A DNA stretch of 38,838 nucleotides. It comes from an uncultured Spirochaetota bacterium. Lineage in GTDB: Bacteria; Spirochaetota; Spirochaetia; Treponematales; Rectinemataceae. Location of the stretch: contig CAIJMU010000052.1 in NCBI GenBank assembly GCA_903821875.1, forward strand, positions 1-38,838. The letters run 5' to 3'. Made by a program: the position numbers and the translations under genes. Positions 9,077 to 17,193 of the stretch are shown piece after piece. Each line of letters starts with the position of its first letter. Position 1 is the first letter of the stretch. The notes beneath the pieces were generated by a model. It ran no database searches. It had not been told where the DNA came from and saw only the letters and a program-made list of their open reading frames with translations.

Positions 9077-9843
9077 CGAAGGGACATGAGGCTCTTGGTT
9101 ATCAGGCTGGCGATCTTGAAGCGGCGATCATGGGAAAGTCCCGAATCGACCTCGAGGAAGCTCTCCCAGCGGCCCTGGAAATCGTCAGGGAGCTTAGGGA
9201 GGGATTTCAGCCTGACGTCGATGGCGCGTGGGCCCGGATCGAAGGTACGATTTGCCGCCAGGAGGGCCAGGGCTACATTGCGGGTAAAGGATGTGGCGGA
9301 TTCGAGGAAGAAAAAAGCGTCGGATTTCCTGGTGGCGGCGCCGAGGTCCGCTACGCAGTGCTCCATCCTCGCCTCGTGAAGCGAACGGAGTTCCTTCCAG
9401 AGACGATCGGGGAAGTCGGCGAGACGGTCGCTTACTCCCGCAAGCCAGCCCGAGCGGTCGAAGAGGTGGCGCCCGCCGGCAATTCGATGGAATTGGTAGG
9501 TTCCCAGGGCGAGCACGAGGCGGTCGCCGCCGTGCCCGAAATCACAGGAAGCGTCGATTTCCGCCACGGACTTGTACTCGATATGAACGGGGAGGTCGTC
9601 CAGGAGAAAGCGGTCCTTGGCCTTCACGCGTCCTGTCTCAAAGGCCCCCGCAGCGGGAAAGGCAGCGCCGCGCTCCTCCTCGCCGGGAAGGCGACCTGAG
9701 TGAAAGACGTCGAAGGCGAGCACGAAATAGGGATCGAGGGTATCTACCTCGGCGAGGCCAGAGAGGGACACCGCCTCGACGCCAGCCCAGGAGGAGCAGA
9801 CCTCGGCGATCGAATGGACGACCGGCTCCACTTTTTGCTTCAC
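9073..9843 (-). CDS. conserved hypothetical, nucleotidyltransferase-like
   Basis: A 256-residue soluble protein. The frame is open to 9933, but a strong AGGAG sits seven bases before GTG 9843, which fixes the start there (VKQKVEPVVH). The sequence VSLSGLAEVDTLDPYFVLAF followed by DVF resembles the G-S...D-x-D region of nucleotidyltransferase-fold proteins. Later segments (KDRFLLDDLPVHIEYK, ALGTYQFHRI, NRTFDPG) look like a conserved family rather than a chance frame. The classical GSxxxG-DxD signature is not fully present, so catalysis is uncertain. It is translationally coupled to the HExxH lipoprotein (ATGA overlap). It may act on a small molecule or RNA, but the substrate cannot be inferred. 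Confidence 0.65.
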   Translation of the reverse strand: MKQKVEPVVHSIAEVCSSWAGVEAVSLSGLAEVDTLDPYFVLAFDVFHSGRLPGEEERGAAFPAAGAFETGRVKAKDRFLLDDLPVHIEYKSVAEIDASCDFGHGGDRLVLALGTYQFHRIAGGRHLFDRSGWLAGVSDRLADFPDRLWKELRSLHEARMEHCVADLGAATRKSDAFFFLESATSFTRNVALALLAANRTFDPGPRAIDVRLKSLPKLPDDFQGRWESFLEVDSGLSHDRRFKIASLITKSLMSLR

Positions 9844-9914
9844 CTCGACACTCCTTGGATTCCCGTCTCGCGCCGAGCCTTGCCCAGCGCCAGCACTGAT
9901 TGTAGCATGACCTC

Positions 9915-10481
9915 GTGGCATTGAAAACTTCAAGAACCCTCGCGCTGGCTATCAGTCCCCCAGGCCCCCAGGAACGCGAAGCGAACCTCCTGGCTTCCCG
10001 GCTCTTCGCGTTGACGGGCGAGCCGACCACCCTTGCCCTTCCCGGCCTCATCGTCCTGGCGGCGGGACAGGCTGCGGGAAAAACCCTGGATTCCTCGATA
10101 CTGCAAGGCTTGTGGGAGGGAATCGAAGGTGGCTTTTCCTCGGCAGGCCTCGCCGTTGGAAGTGATGGCTGCCTGGTACTCGAGGTGGAGGGCCCGCTCC
10201 CCGAACTCAGGGAGCGCGCCAGGGGTTTTCTTCCATCCCCCCTGGATTTCGCCCCAGCCCGGGCGGGGGCTTTTTTCCTGGGAATCCATGGAAGTTCGAG
10301 GGAAGCCCTTCGAGGACAGATCGCCCGAGTCGCCATTCCGCGCTTCTCCTGGTACGCTGCCCGCCTGCTGCTGCTGGAACTGGATGGCGACCTCAGTGGC
10401 CTCCGGATGCTCTCCTATACCGAACTGGGGCAGAGCCACAGGAAAAGGAAAAAGCGTTCCGGAATCCATCCGCCAGAGTAA
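9915..10481 (+). CDS. hypothetical protein
   Basis: A 188-residue soluble protein, divergent from the gene at 9843. The likely start is GTG 9915, with TTG 9921 as an alternative; neither has a clear ribosome binding site. The pattern of strands (LALAISPPG, TTLALPGLIVLAAG, AFFLGIH, FSWYAARLLLLELDGD) is faintly like the 2H phosphoesterase (LigT/ThpR) fold, which ends in a similar F-x-A-x-x-L-x-L stretch. The two diagnostic HxT/S motifs are absent, however, so this would at best be an inactive relative. The tail is basic (SHRKRKKRSG). Function unknown. Confidence 0.5.
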   Translation: MALKTSRTLALAISPPGPQEREANLLASRLFALTGEPTTLALPGLIVLAAGQAAGKTLDSSILQGLWEGIEGGFSSAGLAVGSDGCLVLEVEGPLPELRERARGFLPSPLDFAPARAGAFFLGIHGSSREALRGQIARVAIPRFSWYAARLLLLELDGDLSGLRMLSYTELGQSHRKRKKRSGIHPPE

Positions 10482-10554
10482 CCGCAGAGCTCTTCCGCGC
10501 CTTTTCCACGCAGGGGCGCCCATGCTAGGCTCCGGCTCCCCAACTGGAGGAACC

Positions 10555-11181
10555 ATGTATCGTCTTCCCGCCATCCTGGCCTTCGCCCTCATGGGAGCAG
10601 CAGCCCTGGCAGCCCAGGATGCCCAGATGCCTCCTGATGCCGCCGATGCTGCTGCCTCTGAAATAAGCGACAAGGGCATGACCGGCTCACCCTACAAGCA
10701 GGGTGACCAGGCTATTTCCCTCGATGCCGACGCCTCGGTTCCGATTATCATCATCGGAGGAACAGAGACTGCCGGCCTCTCTGTCGGTGCCGGTTTTGGC
10801 TTTTCGTACCGCTACTTCCTCGATTCAGCATGGTCGATCGGTGGCAGCGTGTCTGGCGCCTTCAACGGCACGCGTTCCGGACGCAGCCTCTTCATCGCGC
10901 CGCTTGCTGCGGAGCTTTCATACTGGAGGGCCCTCGTGCCCTTCGAAGGCTTTGCCACATTCGGCCTCGGCAGCTACATCTCACGGCTCGCCAACTATGG
11001 GATGATCGGTCCCTATGCTTCGCTCGGACTCGCCCTGCTCTGGCAGACAGGCTCGGGCTGGAGCGTCGGCGGCAAGGTAACAGGGCAGGTGATCCCCGAG
11101 ATCCACATCAGCAGCTACTCGGGGCTCACCAGGACCGGCCTTTCCCTCCAGACAGGCTTCATCGCCGTCTATCACCTGTAG
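10555..11181 (+). CDS. outer-membrane beta-barrel protein, OmpW-like size
   Basis: A 208-residue exported protein. The start is ATG 10555, preceded by GGAGG at 10546-10550. A signal peptide (MYRLPAILAFALMGAAALAA) is followed by an acidic linker and then alternating hydrophobic/polar strands: ISLDADASVPIIII, LSVGAGFGFSYRYF, WSIGGSVSGAFNG, LIAPLAAELSYW. It ends in LSLQTGFIAVYHL, a terminal strand that lacks the classical aromatic C-terminal residue. Size and pattern fit a small eight-stranded barrel, as described for OmpW-type treponemal proteins. The gene is followed after 9 bases by a lipoprotein gene, so the pair probably forms an operon. Confidence 0.7.
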   Translation: MYRLPAILAFALMGAAALAAQDAQMPPDAADAAASEISDKGMTGSPYKQGDQAISLDADASVPIIIIGGTETAGLSVGAGFGFSYRYFLDSAWSIGGSVSGAFNGTRSGRSLFIAPLAAELSYWRALVPFEGFATFGLGSYISRLANYGMIGPYASLGLALLWQTGSGWSVGGKVTGQVIPEIHISSYSGLTRTGLSLQTGFIAVYHL

Positions 11182-11190
11182 GAGTCCACG

Positions 11191-12327
11191 ATGAACAAGA
11201 GACAATACGCTGTCCCCCTGCTCGGCCTCGTCGCGGCCTCCCTGCTGGCCCTTGCCTGCAACAATGACTACGGGATCTACGCGAGCATCCAGGAAGAGCC
11301 CGCAGGCGCAAGCTCCGGTCCCTTCTACAGGTCGAGCGTCTTCGAGATCACCTCCTTCAACCTTTCCCTCTTCGCCCGCCGCTCGACCATCGCGAAAATG
11401 ACGGGGGGCAGCTGGTCCACGCTGCCGGTAGCGGACCTTGGCAAGGACTATTCCTGCATCGGCCTGGCCAATGTGGCAGATACGACGCTCTATGCGGCAA
11501 TCTATGGGAAGGGGCTCTATTCCTCCACAGATGGAAGCAATTGGTCCTGTCTTGTCGAAGATGCCTCGATCGATTCCATCGTCGCAGCCAACGGGAAGCT
11601 CTTCCTCTCCGACCACAACGAGATGGGAACGCCCACGGTCACGACCGACGATCAGTGGACCCTCCATGCCGTCACAGGCGGCGTCAAATCCGCGGCACTC
11701 GCTGGCCTGCCCCTCGGTTCTCCGCTGGCAGGCCTCGTCCACGATGGATCGGTCTACTGGGCGATTGCGGGAAGCACTCTGTACTCAGCCGCCTCGGAAG
11801 CAGGCCCCTTCACCGCCTGCGTGGAGGCTGGCGCTCCATCTGGGGCCTTCTCGTGCATCTCATCCTCTGCCACAGCCGGAGTGATCTATGTCGGCGGTGC
11901 GACTGGTACGGTCTACAGGCGGAGCGGCGCCGCCTCCTGGATCTCCGCCACGGCCTCGAGCTCGTCCTATCCAGTCGAGGCCATCAGGGAAATCCCCGGC
12001 GCCACAGCCAGTATCCTCCTCGTCGGATTCGGATCCACCACCGCTGGCGGCGGAGGCTATCTCGAAGCCAACCCCCTTGACCTGGTGATTCTGAAGGACC
12101 GACACACGAGTACGACAGCCGTATACGCCACGACGCCCGCCACGAACTACGACACCACTATGAGCGGAAGACCGGTCAACGACTTTACCTACATTCAAGC
12201 GGGCACGGGCGGCAAACTCTACGCATCCCTCGCGACGGCTGGCATCACCGGTGCCTCCGGCCTGTACAGCGTCGAATTCGACGGGACTGCCTCAGCCTGG
12301 TCGAGCCTCGGCTGGCAGGCACAATGA
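11191..12327 (+). CDS. surface or periplasmic lipoprotein, beta-propeller-like
   Basis: A 378-residue lipoprotein. The start is ATG 11191 with GGAG about eight bases upstream. A signal peptide ends in LLALAC (relaxed lipobox). The mature part is rich in Gly, Ser, Thr and short strands, with a repeat feel: TLYAAIYGKGLYSSTDGSNW, where SSTDGSNW looks like an Asp-box (S-x-D-x-G-x-x-W) of BNR-type propellers, then similar LYSAASEAGPFTACV and IYVGGATGTVYRR units. That points to a beta-propeller fold, which is inferred. It lies between the barrel protein and the RarA-type gene, with only four bases before the latter. Confidence 0.68.
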   Translation: MNKRQYAVPLLGLVAASLLALACNNDYGIYASIQEEPAGASSGPFYRSSVFEITSFNLSLFARRSTIAKMTGGSWSTLPVADLGKDYSCIGLANVADTTLYAAIYGKGLYSSTDGSNWSCLVEDASIDSIVAANGKLFLSDHNEMGTPTVTTDDQWTLHAVTGGVKSAALAGLPLGSPLAGLVHDGSVYWAIAGSTLYSAASEAGPFTACVEAGAPSGAFSCISSSATAGVIYVGGATGTVYRRSGAASWISATASSSSYPVEAIREIPGATASILLVGFGSTTAGGGGYLEANPLDLVILKDRHTSTTAVYATTPATNYDTTMSGRPVNDFTYIQAGTGGKLYASLATAGITGASGLYSVEFDGTASAWSSLGWQAQ

Positions 12328-12331
12328 CGCG

Positions 12332-14554
12332 ATGAGGGAAGCGGGCGATCCCCTCTTCGATGCGGCGCAGGCCGCTCGGGGGGGACCCCTCGCCGACAGG
12401 ATGCGCCCCCGGAACCTCGACGAGGTCGCAGGGCAGGACGCCATCGTCGGTCCGGGACGGCTGCTAAGGCGGGCGATACAAAAGGACCAACTAGGATCGA
12501 TTCTCCTTTCCGGGCCTCCAGGCACCGGAAAGACCACCCTCGCCCGCGTGATCGCCAACACGACTGCTGCCCGTTTCGTGAGCCTCAACGCGGTGCTCTC
12601 CGGCATAGCTGACATCAGGAAGGCCGTCGAAGAGGCAAAGAGCCACCGGGACCTCCACGACAGGAAGACGATCCTCTTTGTGGACGAGGTACACCGCTGG
12701 AACAAGGCGCAGCAGGACGCACTCCTGCCCTGGGTGGAGAACGGCACAATAGTGCTCATCGGCGCCACCACCGAGAACCCGTTCTTCGAAGTGAACCGCG
12801 CCCTCGTCTCGCGCTCGCGGGTCTTCCAGCTCAGGTCCCTCGGCCCCTCCGATCTCAGGAAGGTCGCCGACCGTGCCCTCGGCGACGCCGAGCGCGGCTA
12901 CGGCTCCTGGAATGTAGGCTTCGCCGAGGGGGCACTCGAACACCTGGTGTCAGTGTCGGATGGCGACGCGAGGAGCCTCCTCAACGCCCTCGAGCTGGCC
13001 GTGGAGACGAGCGTGGAGCGCTGGCCTCCACAGCCGGGTTCTTCCATCACGGTGGACATGGCAGCTGCCGAGGAGAGCATCCAACGCCGGGCCATACTCT
13101 ACGACAAGGATGGTGACTTCCACTACGACGCGGCGAGCGCCTTCATCAAGAGCATCCGGGGCTCCGATCCCGATGCAGCCCTGTACTGGCTGGCCCGCAT
13201 GGTCTATGCAGGGGAGGATCCCAACTTCGCCTTTCGCCGCATGCTCATATCGGCTGGCGAGGACATCGGGCTGGCCGACCCCCAGGCCCTCACAATTGTT
13301 ACTGCAGCGGCAGCTGCCTTCGACAGGGTCGGCATGCCCGAGGGGCAGTACCACCTCGCAGAGGCAGCGCTCTACCTTGCGACCGCGCCGAAATCCAATT
13401 CCGCACTTGGATATTTCGACGCCCTGGCGGCGGTGCAGGCCGAGGGCGCGGAGGTTCCAAACCACTTAAAGGACGCCAGCCGCGACGCCAAGGGTTTTGG
13501 TCACGGCGAAGGGTACCAGTATCCCCATGCATGGAAGGACCACTGGGTACGCCAGGACTACCTGCCTTCGAGCATGAAAAACCGCTTCTTCTACAAGCCT
13601 GGCAGTCTCGGACTTGAAGGCGAGCGCCGCGCCCTCGTGCTCGGAAGACGCGAGGAGCAATTTGCCGCTGCCCTCGAATCTGAGGCACCGGCCGCTGAGG
13701 CTCTCACCTGGTCGCGGGAGGGTGAGCTGCGATCCGAGTGGAAGACGCGTGCGGAGTCTGGCGCAGCTGAGCGGCTCAAGGCTTCGCGGGAGCTCCTCTT
13801 CGACCGTGCAAAGCCTGCCAGGGGCGACAGGATCCTCATCATCGATAATGGGACAGGCTTCCTGGTCTGGGAAGCCCTGCGCCGCGCCCCCGAGGGCACA
13901 GTGGTCGCCCTCGTCAACGATGCAGCCGCCCTGGAAAGGATTGATTCCATGGCCTCGGGCCTCCCCGAGCTCGCTCGCCCCCTGGTCGTGCGTGCCCCCG
14001 ATATGTCCCTGGCCGATGCAGCTTCACTGCTGGCTGCCCTCGTCGGCACGGCGGGCTTTGCCGAGTTCGAGCTCGTCCTCGGACTCGACATCCTTTCTTT
14101 CCGGCCTGACCAGGAAGCCACCCTTTCAGCCCTCGCGCTGGCCTTTCCAGAATCCCGCATCATCCTCGGCGAGACCCTGCGGAGGAAGGGAGGAAGGCTT
14201 TCTTGTTTGCTTGTCCCCGGATCGCCCGAACGGCTTTTGCTCGAGGCCGCCGAGTCGGGCTTCTACGCGCGCGGGGATCTGCCCTCGCTCGGAGCCCTGC
14301 CGGGAACTGCCGCGGTTCCGGCGCTGTGGCCACGGAGCAGCCCCTATGACTATGAGGAGCTCGTCTCGGAGTACCCTCGCAGGTTCTCGGAGGAAGAGCT
14401 CTCCTCCTGGCTGTCGCCGGCCTCCCCCTTCGGCGCCTGGCTGGTGCAAAGCCATGATGAGGCCGCACGAGCCAGGCTGGCCGCCCTGCTCTCCGCCGGC
14501 TCAAGGCGCGGGCCTGTCCCATGGAGGCTCGCGCTTGGAATATCGCAACACTGA
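12332..14554 (+). CDS. rarA: RarA/MgsA AAA+ ATPase fused to a methyltransferase-like domain
   Basis: A 740-residue protein. Residues 1 to about 430 are a RarA (MgsA) replication-fork ATPase, a clamp-loader relative acting at stalled forks. Visible motifs are Walker A GPPGTGKTT (61-69), Walker B ILFVDEVHR (114-122), sensor 1 GATTENP (144-150), and VSRSRVF near the arginine finger. The RarA C-terminal segment with EDIGLADPQAL and NSALGYFDAL follows. The remaining 300 residues are not in ordinary RarA. GDRILIIDNGTGFLVWEAL followed by VVALVNDAAALERI resembles motif I and II of a class I methyltransferase fold, though the usual GxGxG is degenerate. Long RarA fusions with an uncharacterised C-terminal domain are known in several bacteria. 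The start ATG 12332 lies four bases after the lipoprotein stop. Confidence 0.88.
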   Translation: MREAGDPLFDAAQAARGGPLADRMRPRNLDEVAGQDAIVGPGRLLRRAIQKDQLGSILLSGPPGTGKTTLARVIANTTAARFVSLNAVLSGIADIRKAVEEAKSHRDLHDRKTILFVDEVHRWNKAQQDALLPWVENGTIVLIGATTENPFFEVNRALVSRSRVFQLRSLGPSDLRKVADRALGDAERGYGSWNVGFAEGALEHLVSVSDGDARSLLNALELAVETSVERWPPQPGSSITVDMAAAEESIQRRAILYDKDGDFHYDAASAFIKSIRGSDPDAALYWLARMVYAGEDPNFAFRRMLISAGEDIGLADPQALTIVTAAAAAFDRVGMPEGQYHLAEAALYLATAPKSNSALGYFDALAAVQAEGAEVPNHLKDASRDAKGFGHGEGYQYPHAWKDHWVRQDYLPSSMKNRFFYKPGSLGLEGERRALVLGRREEQFAAALESEAPAAEALTWSREGELRSEWKTRAESGAAERLKASRELLFDRAKPARGDRILIIDNGTGFLVWEALRRAPEGTVVALVNDAAALERIDSMASGLPELARPLVVRAPDMSLADAASLLAALVGTAGFAEFELVLGLDILSFRPDQEATLSALALAFPESRIILGETLRRKGGRLSCLLVPGSPERLLLEAAESGFYARGDLPSLGALPGTAAVPALWPRSSPYDYEELVSEYPRRFSEEELSSWLSPASPFGAWLVQSHDEAARARLAALLSAGSRRGPVPWRLALGISQH

Positions 14555-14806
14555 CAGCTTCATGTCCGAGCGTATTCCCGGCATGTCAGACAGGCCTCCC
14601 GGGCAACGGAGCCTGCCGGAAACCGGCATCCGGGGACGGGGGGAACAGGGCCGTCACAGGGTCAAGGCAAGGATCGTAATAATACTTAGTTCATTATCAT
14701 AATTGGTATCATGTGCACACAATTATTAGATTGTTATACCAGTTAGTATCATGTTGCGAGACACCCTTCCGGCGCCGCACGGACTGCCTTTCCCGCCCCG
14801 TGCCGG
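14555..14806. other. intergenic gap with an AT-rich island and repeats
   Basis: This space between two convergent genes contains no convincing gene. A short hairpin (TGCCGG-AAA-CCGGCA, 14614-14628) lacks a T tract. From about 14675 to 14755 the sequence is strikingly AT-rich for this genome and contains the repeats annotated separately. No tRNA cloverleaf was recognisable. Confidence 0.5.
14703..14753. repeat. near-identical 11-base direct repeats with an inverted half-site
   Basis: TTGGTATCATG (14703-14713) and TTAGTATCATG (14743-14753) differ at one base and lie exactly 40 bases apart. Between them, TTATACCAG (14735-14743) is partly inverted relative to the first unit. A related TTATCAT occurs at 14695-14701. 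The palindrome TGTGCACA lies just after the first repeat. They could be operator half-sites or the remnant of an insertion. Confidence 0.45.
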
Positions 14807-15757
14807 TCAGGGATCGGTGGTGGCATCCGCTTGGGGGGGGTCCCCGGCCTGTCCGCAGGAAAGATCAAGGGAGACCGCTGGCGTGGAGGCGATTCCGAGC
14901 ACTGCGTTGAGCCCATCCTCGAGTGCCAGCCATTCGTGGCGCGAATCAGCGTCCCAGACAGGAAGGAAACGCGCGCAGAGCACCTGGGCAAGCTGGCGGT
15001 CGGCGATGGAGTCTCCTATCACGGCAATCCTCCCGCGCTCGAAGCGAGGTGGGTTTCCCCGCTCTGCCTCATCGAGGGAGCGGGCGATTCCTGCCCAGGC
15101 AGCGATGGTCTCGGCGCCGGAACCAGCCCATCCGCGGAACACACGCGAAACCTTGGGTGCTCCAGGCAACGATGCGAGGGATCTACGTACAAAGACTGTT
15201 GGCAGACTCGTCACGACAATGGGCTTGGCCCAGGGTGGAAGGCAGCCCAGAATCCTCGAAACCTGGCTGCGCGGCTCCAGTGCCTCTGCAGCCCTGAGCC
15301 GCCTGTCGACCTCGAGCACAAAGCCTCGCACCGGAACGAGGATGCGGCCGAGCTCGCCACGGGTGGCAGTCTTCCGGGCAAGCGTAACCGGGTCGGGCGA
15401 GCGCTCAAGGGCGAGCCAGGCCCCGAGCATCCGGCCGATCCGTCCATAACTGGATGCAGAGGGGCCCTCCTCCTCGCCGAGCAGGGTGAGAACTGCGGCG
15501 AGCTGGCGCATCAGTCCTCCTGATCGGAGGGCACGGCCATCGAAGGCTGCGATCCATGCAGCTCTGAGGGTCAGTTCTGGAACAGGACCGGCGAAAGAGA
15601 ACTGGAAGGCGGGAATCAGGACTCCAGCGACCAGGGTGTTGACTGCTTCGAAGAGAAGGCGCTCACCGGAGAGCACAACCAGGAAGCCGGGAGAGGAACT
15701 CCGTCTCGCCCGACCGGGCGTTCGTAAAACTCTGCGTTCGCGGGACATGGGACTCAC
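14807..15757 (-). CDS. hypothetical protein with a HAD-like C-terminal motif
   Basis: A 316-residue protein. The start is GTG 15757, preceded by a GGAGG-rich Shine-Dalgarno six to nine bases upstream. Residues 180-270 contain PIVVTSLPTVFVRR and then GRIAVIGDSIADRQLAQ, which look like HAD phosphatase motif II (T/S) and motif IV (GDxxxD). No DxDxT/V nucleophile motif is seen upstream, so the protein is probably degenerate or a distant relative. The codons near the C-terminus contain a run of eight G on the plus strand (14833-14840). It is divergent from folC. Function unknown. Confidence 0.6.
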   Translation of the reverse strand: MSPMSRERRVLRTPGRARRSSSPGFLVVLSGERLLFEAVNTLVAGVLIPAFQFSFAGPVPELTLRAAWIAAFDGRALRSGGLMRQLAAVLTLLGEEEGPSASSYGRIGRMLGAWLALERSPDPVTLARKTATRGELGRILVPVRGFVLEVDRRLRAAEALEPRSQVSRILGCLPPWAKPIVVTSLPTVFVRRSLASLPGAPKVSRVFRGWAGSGAETIAAWAGIARSLDEAERGNPPRFERGRIAVIGDSIADRQLAQVLCARFLPVWDADSRHEWLALEDGLNAVLGIASTPAVSLDLSCGQAGDPPQADATTDP

Positions 15758-15838
15758 TCGTTTCCCCCTCCAATGAGTTATCGACCCGCAAAGACCTCCC
15801 CTTGACCTTCTGCGTTGTGGAAGTCACCATCCGCGCCC

Positions 15839-17188
15839 ATGAGCAACGCAGGTTTCAGGGATTCGGAGGCTGTTTTCGAGTTCCTTCTCGGTTTCGTGAA
15901 CCTCGAGAAGGGCCAGGCTACCGAACTCAAGCTCGACCGCATGAGGAACCTCGCCCTGGCCATGGACTCGCCAGAGCTCGCCTACCCGAGCATCCATGTC
16001 GCAGGATCCAAGGGCAAGGGTTCGGTTTCCATGATGATCTCCAGGATCCTAGAGGCTTCGGGCTGGAAGGTCGGGCTCTACACCTCGCCCCACATCCTCC
16101 GCTGGAAGGAACGCATCAGCCTGGCTGGTGAGGAAATGCCCGAGGCGCTTATCCTGGAGGCGGCCGAAAGGGTGGCTGCCCTGGTCGACGGAAAGACCCC
16201 CTCAGACTTTGAGGGAAACGAACTTCCTACCTATTTCGAGCTATCCACCCTCCTGGCCTTCGAGGCCTTCCGACTGGCCGGCTGCGACATTGCAGTGATA
16301 GAAACAGGGCTTGGCGGAAGGTTCGACTCGACCAACATCGTCGAACCCCTGGTGAGCGTCATTACGCCCATCGAACTCGAGCATACCGAATGGCTCGGCG
16401 ATACCGTGGCAAAGATAGCCTTCGAAAAGGCAGGGATCATCAAGGCGGGGAAGCCGGTCGCGATCGCCAACCAGGTACCTGAGGCTGACCAGGTCTTCGC
16501 CCGGATTGCTGCGGAACGGGGGAGTTCCCTGCACAGGTTTGGAGACTGTCTTCGTGTGCTTTCGGTCGAGCTTTCCAGAAGCGGTACGACTGCCTGCCTC
16601 GAGGCCTTTGGCTGTCCCTGGCTCGGCGAGCGGAGCTACACGACTCCCCTCATAGGGGAGGTGCAGGCAGCCAACATGGGCCTTGCACTCCTGGCCACCT
16701 CCCTTGCCCTGGAGGGCCTTGGGGAAAGAGCCCTTGAAGATACGGCTGCCAGGAAGGGCCTTGCCAAGGCACGCCTTCCCGCGCGCTTTGAACTCCTCTG
16801 CGAATCCCCCCCCCTCGTGGTCGACGGAGCGCACACTCCGGTCTCGGTGGGCCACGGACTTGCCGCTTTCACGAAACTCTTTCCCGGCCCCGCGATACTC
16901 CTGTTCGCCTGCGCAAAGGACAAGAAGCATGGACAGATGGCAAGGATCCTGGCTCCACATTTCAGGGACATAGTCATAACCACGCCGGGAACCTTCAAGC
17001 AGAGCGATCCGGCCGAGGTCTATCAGAGTTTCAGGGTCGAGGAACCAGCGACGAGACTTGTCACCGACACCTCAGGTGCCTTCGCGGAATGCCTGGCACT
17101 ATCGAGGGAAAGGAAGCTTCCCCTCTTTGTGACGGGTTCGTTCTATCTGGCCGCAGAGGTGATGCGGGCTTTTTCCGGTAGGGAATGA
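15839..17188 (+). CDS. folC: folylpolyglutamate synthase / dihydrofolate synthase
   Basis: A 449-residue Mur-ligase-family enzyme that adds glutamate to (dihydro)folate or dihydropteroate using ATP in the cytoplasm. Visible motifs are the P-loop GSKGKGSV (56-63), LGGRFDSTNIV, the metal/substrate region TPIELEHTEWLGDTVAKIA followed by FEKAGIIK, and the C-terminal domain VDGAHTPVSV. Length fits the family (about 420-450). I chose ATG 15839; a GTG at 15815 would add eight residues, and neither has a good ribosome binding site. A run of nine C (16806-16814, around residue 323) just before the VDGAHTP motif is a possible slippage site. The gene converges on the DUF445-like gene. Confidence 0.92.
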   Translation: MSNAGFRDSEAVFEFLLGFVNLEKGQATELKLDRMRNLALAMDSPELAYPSIHVAGSKGKGSVSMMISRILEASGWKVGLYTSPHILRWKERISLAGEEMPEALILEAAERVAALVDGKTPSDFEGNELPTYFELSTLLAFEAFRLAGCDIAVIETGLGGRFDSTNIVEPLVSVITPIELEHTEWLGDTVAKIAFEKAGIIKAGKPVAIANQVPEADQVFARIAAERGSSLHRFGDCLRVLSVELSRSGTTACLEAFGCPWLGERSYTTPLIGEVQAANMGLALLATSLALEGLGERALEDTAARKGLAKARLPARFELLCESPPLVVDGAHTPVSVGHGLAAFTKLFPGPAILLFACAKDKKHGQMARILAPHFRDIVITTPGTFKQSDPAEVYQSFRVEEPATRLVTDTSGAFAECLALSRERKLPLFVTGSFYLAAEVMRAFSGRE

Positions 17189-17193
17189 GGGAT

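Noticed and set aside
10033-10554. N-terminal extension of the barrel gene in the same frame
   Set aside because: A strong GGAGG and signal peptide define ATG 10555; the upstream part overlaps another gene in a different frame.
12251-12331. Upstream extension of the RarA frame
   Set aside because: It overlaps the lipoprotein 3' end; ATG 12332 begins the recognisable RarA N-terminus.
14675-14755. AT-rich island as a replication origin or CRISPR array
   Set aside because: No DnaA-box cluster, no regular spacer/repeat structure, only two near-identical repeats.
14751-15523. Plus-strand frames opposite the HAD-like gene
   Set aside because: No family features; they lie antisense to a gene with a good ribosome binding site and a HAD-like motif.
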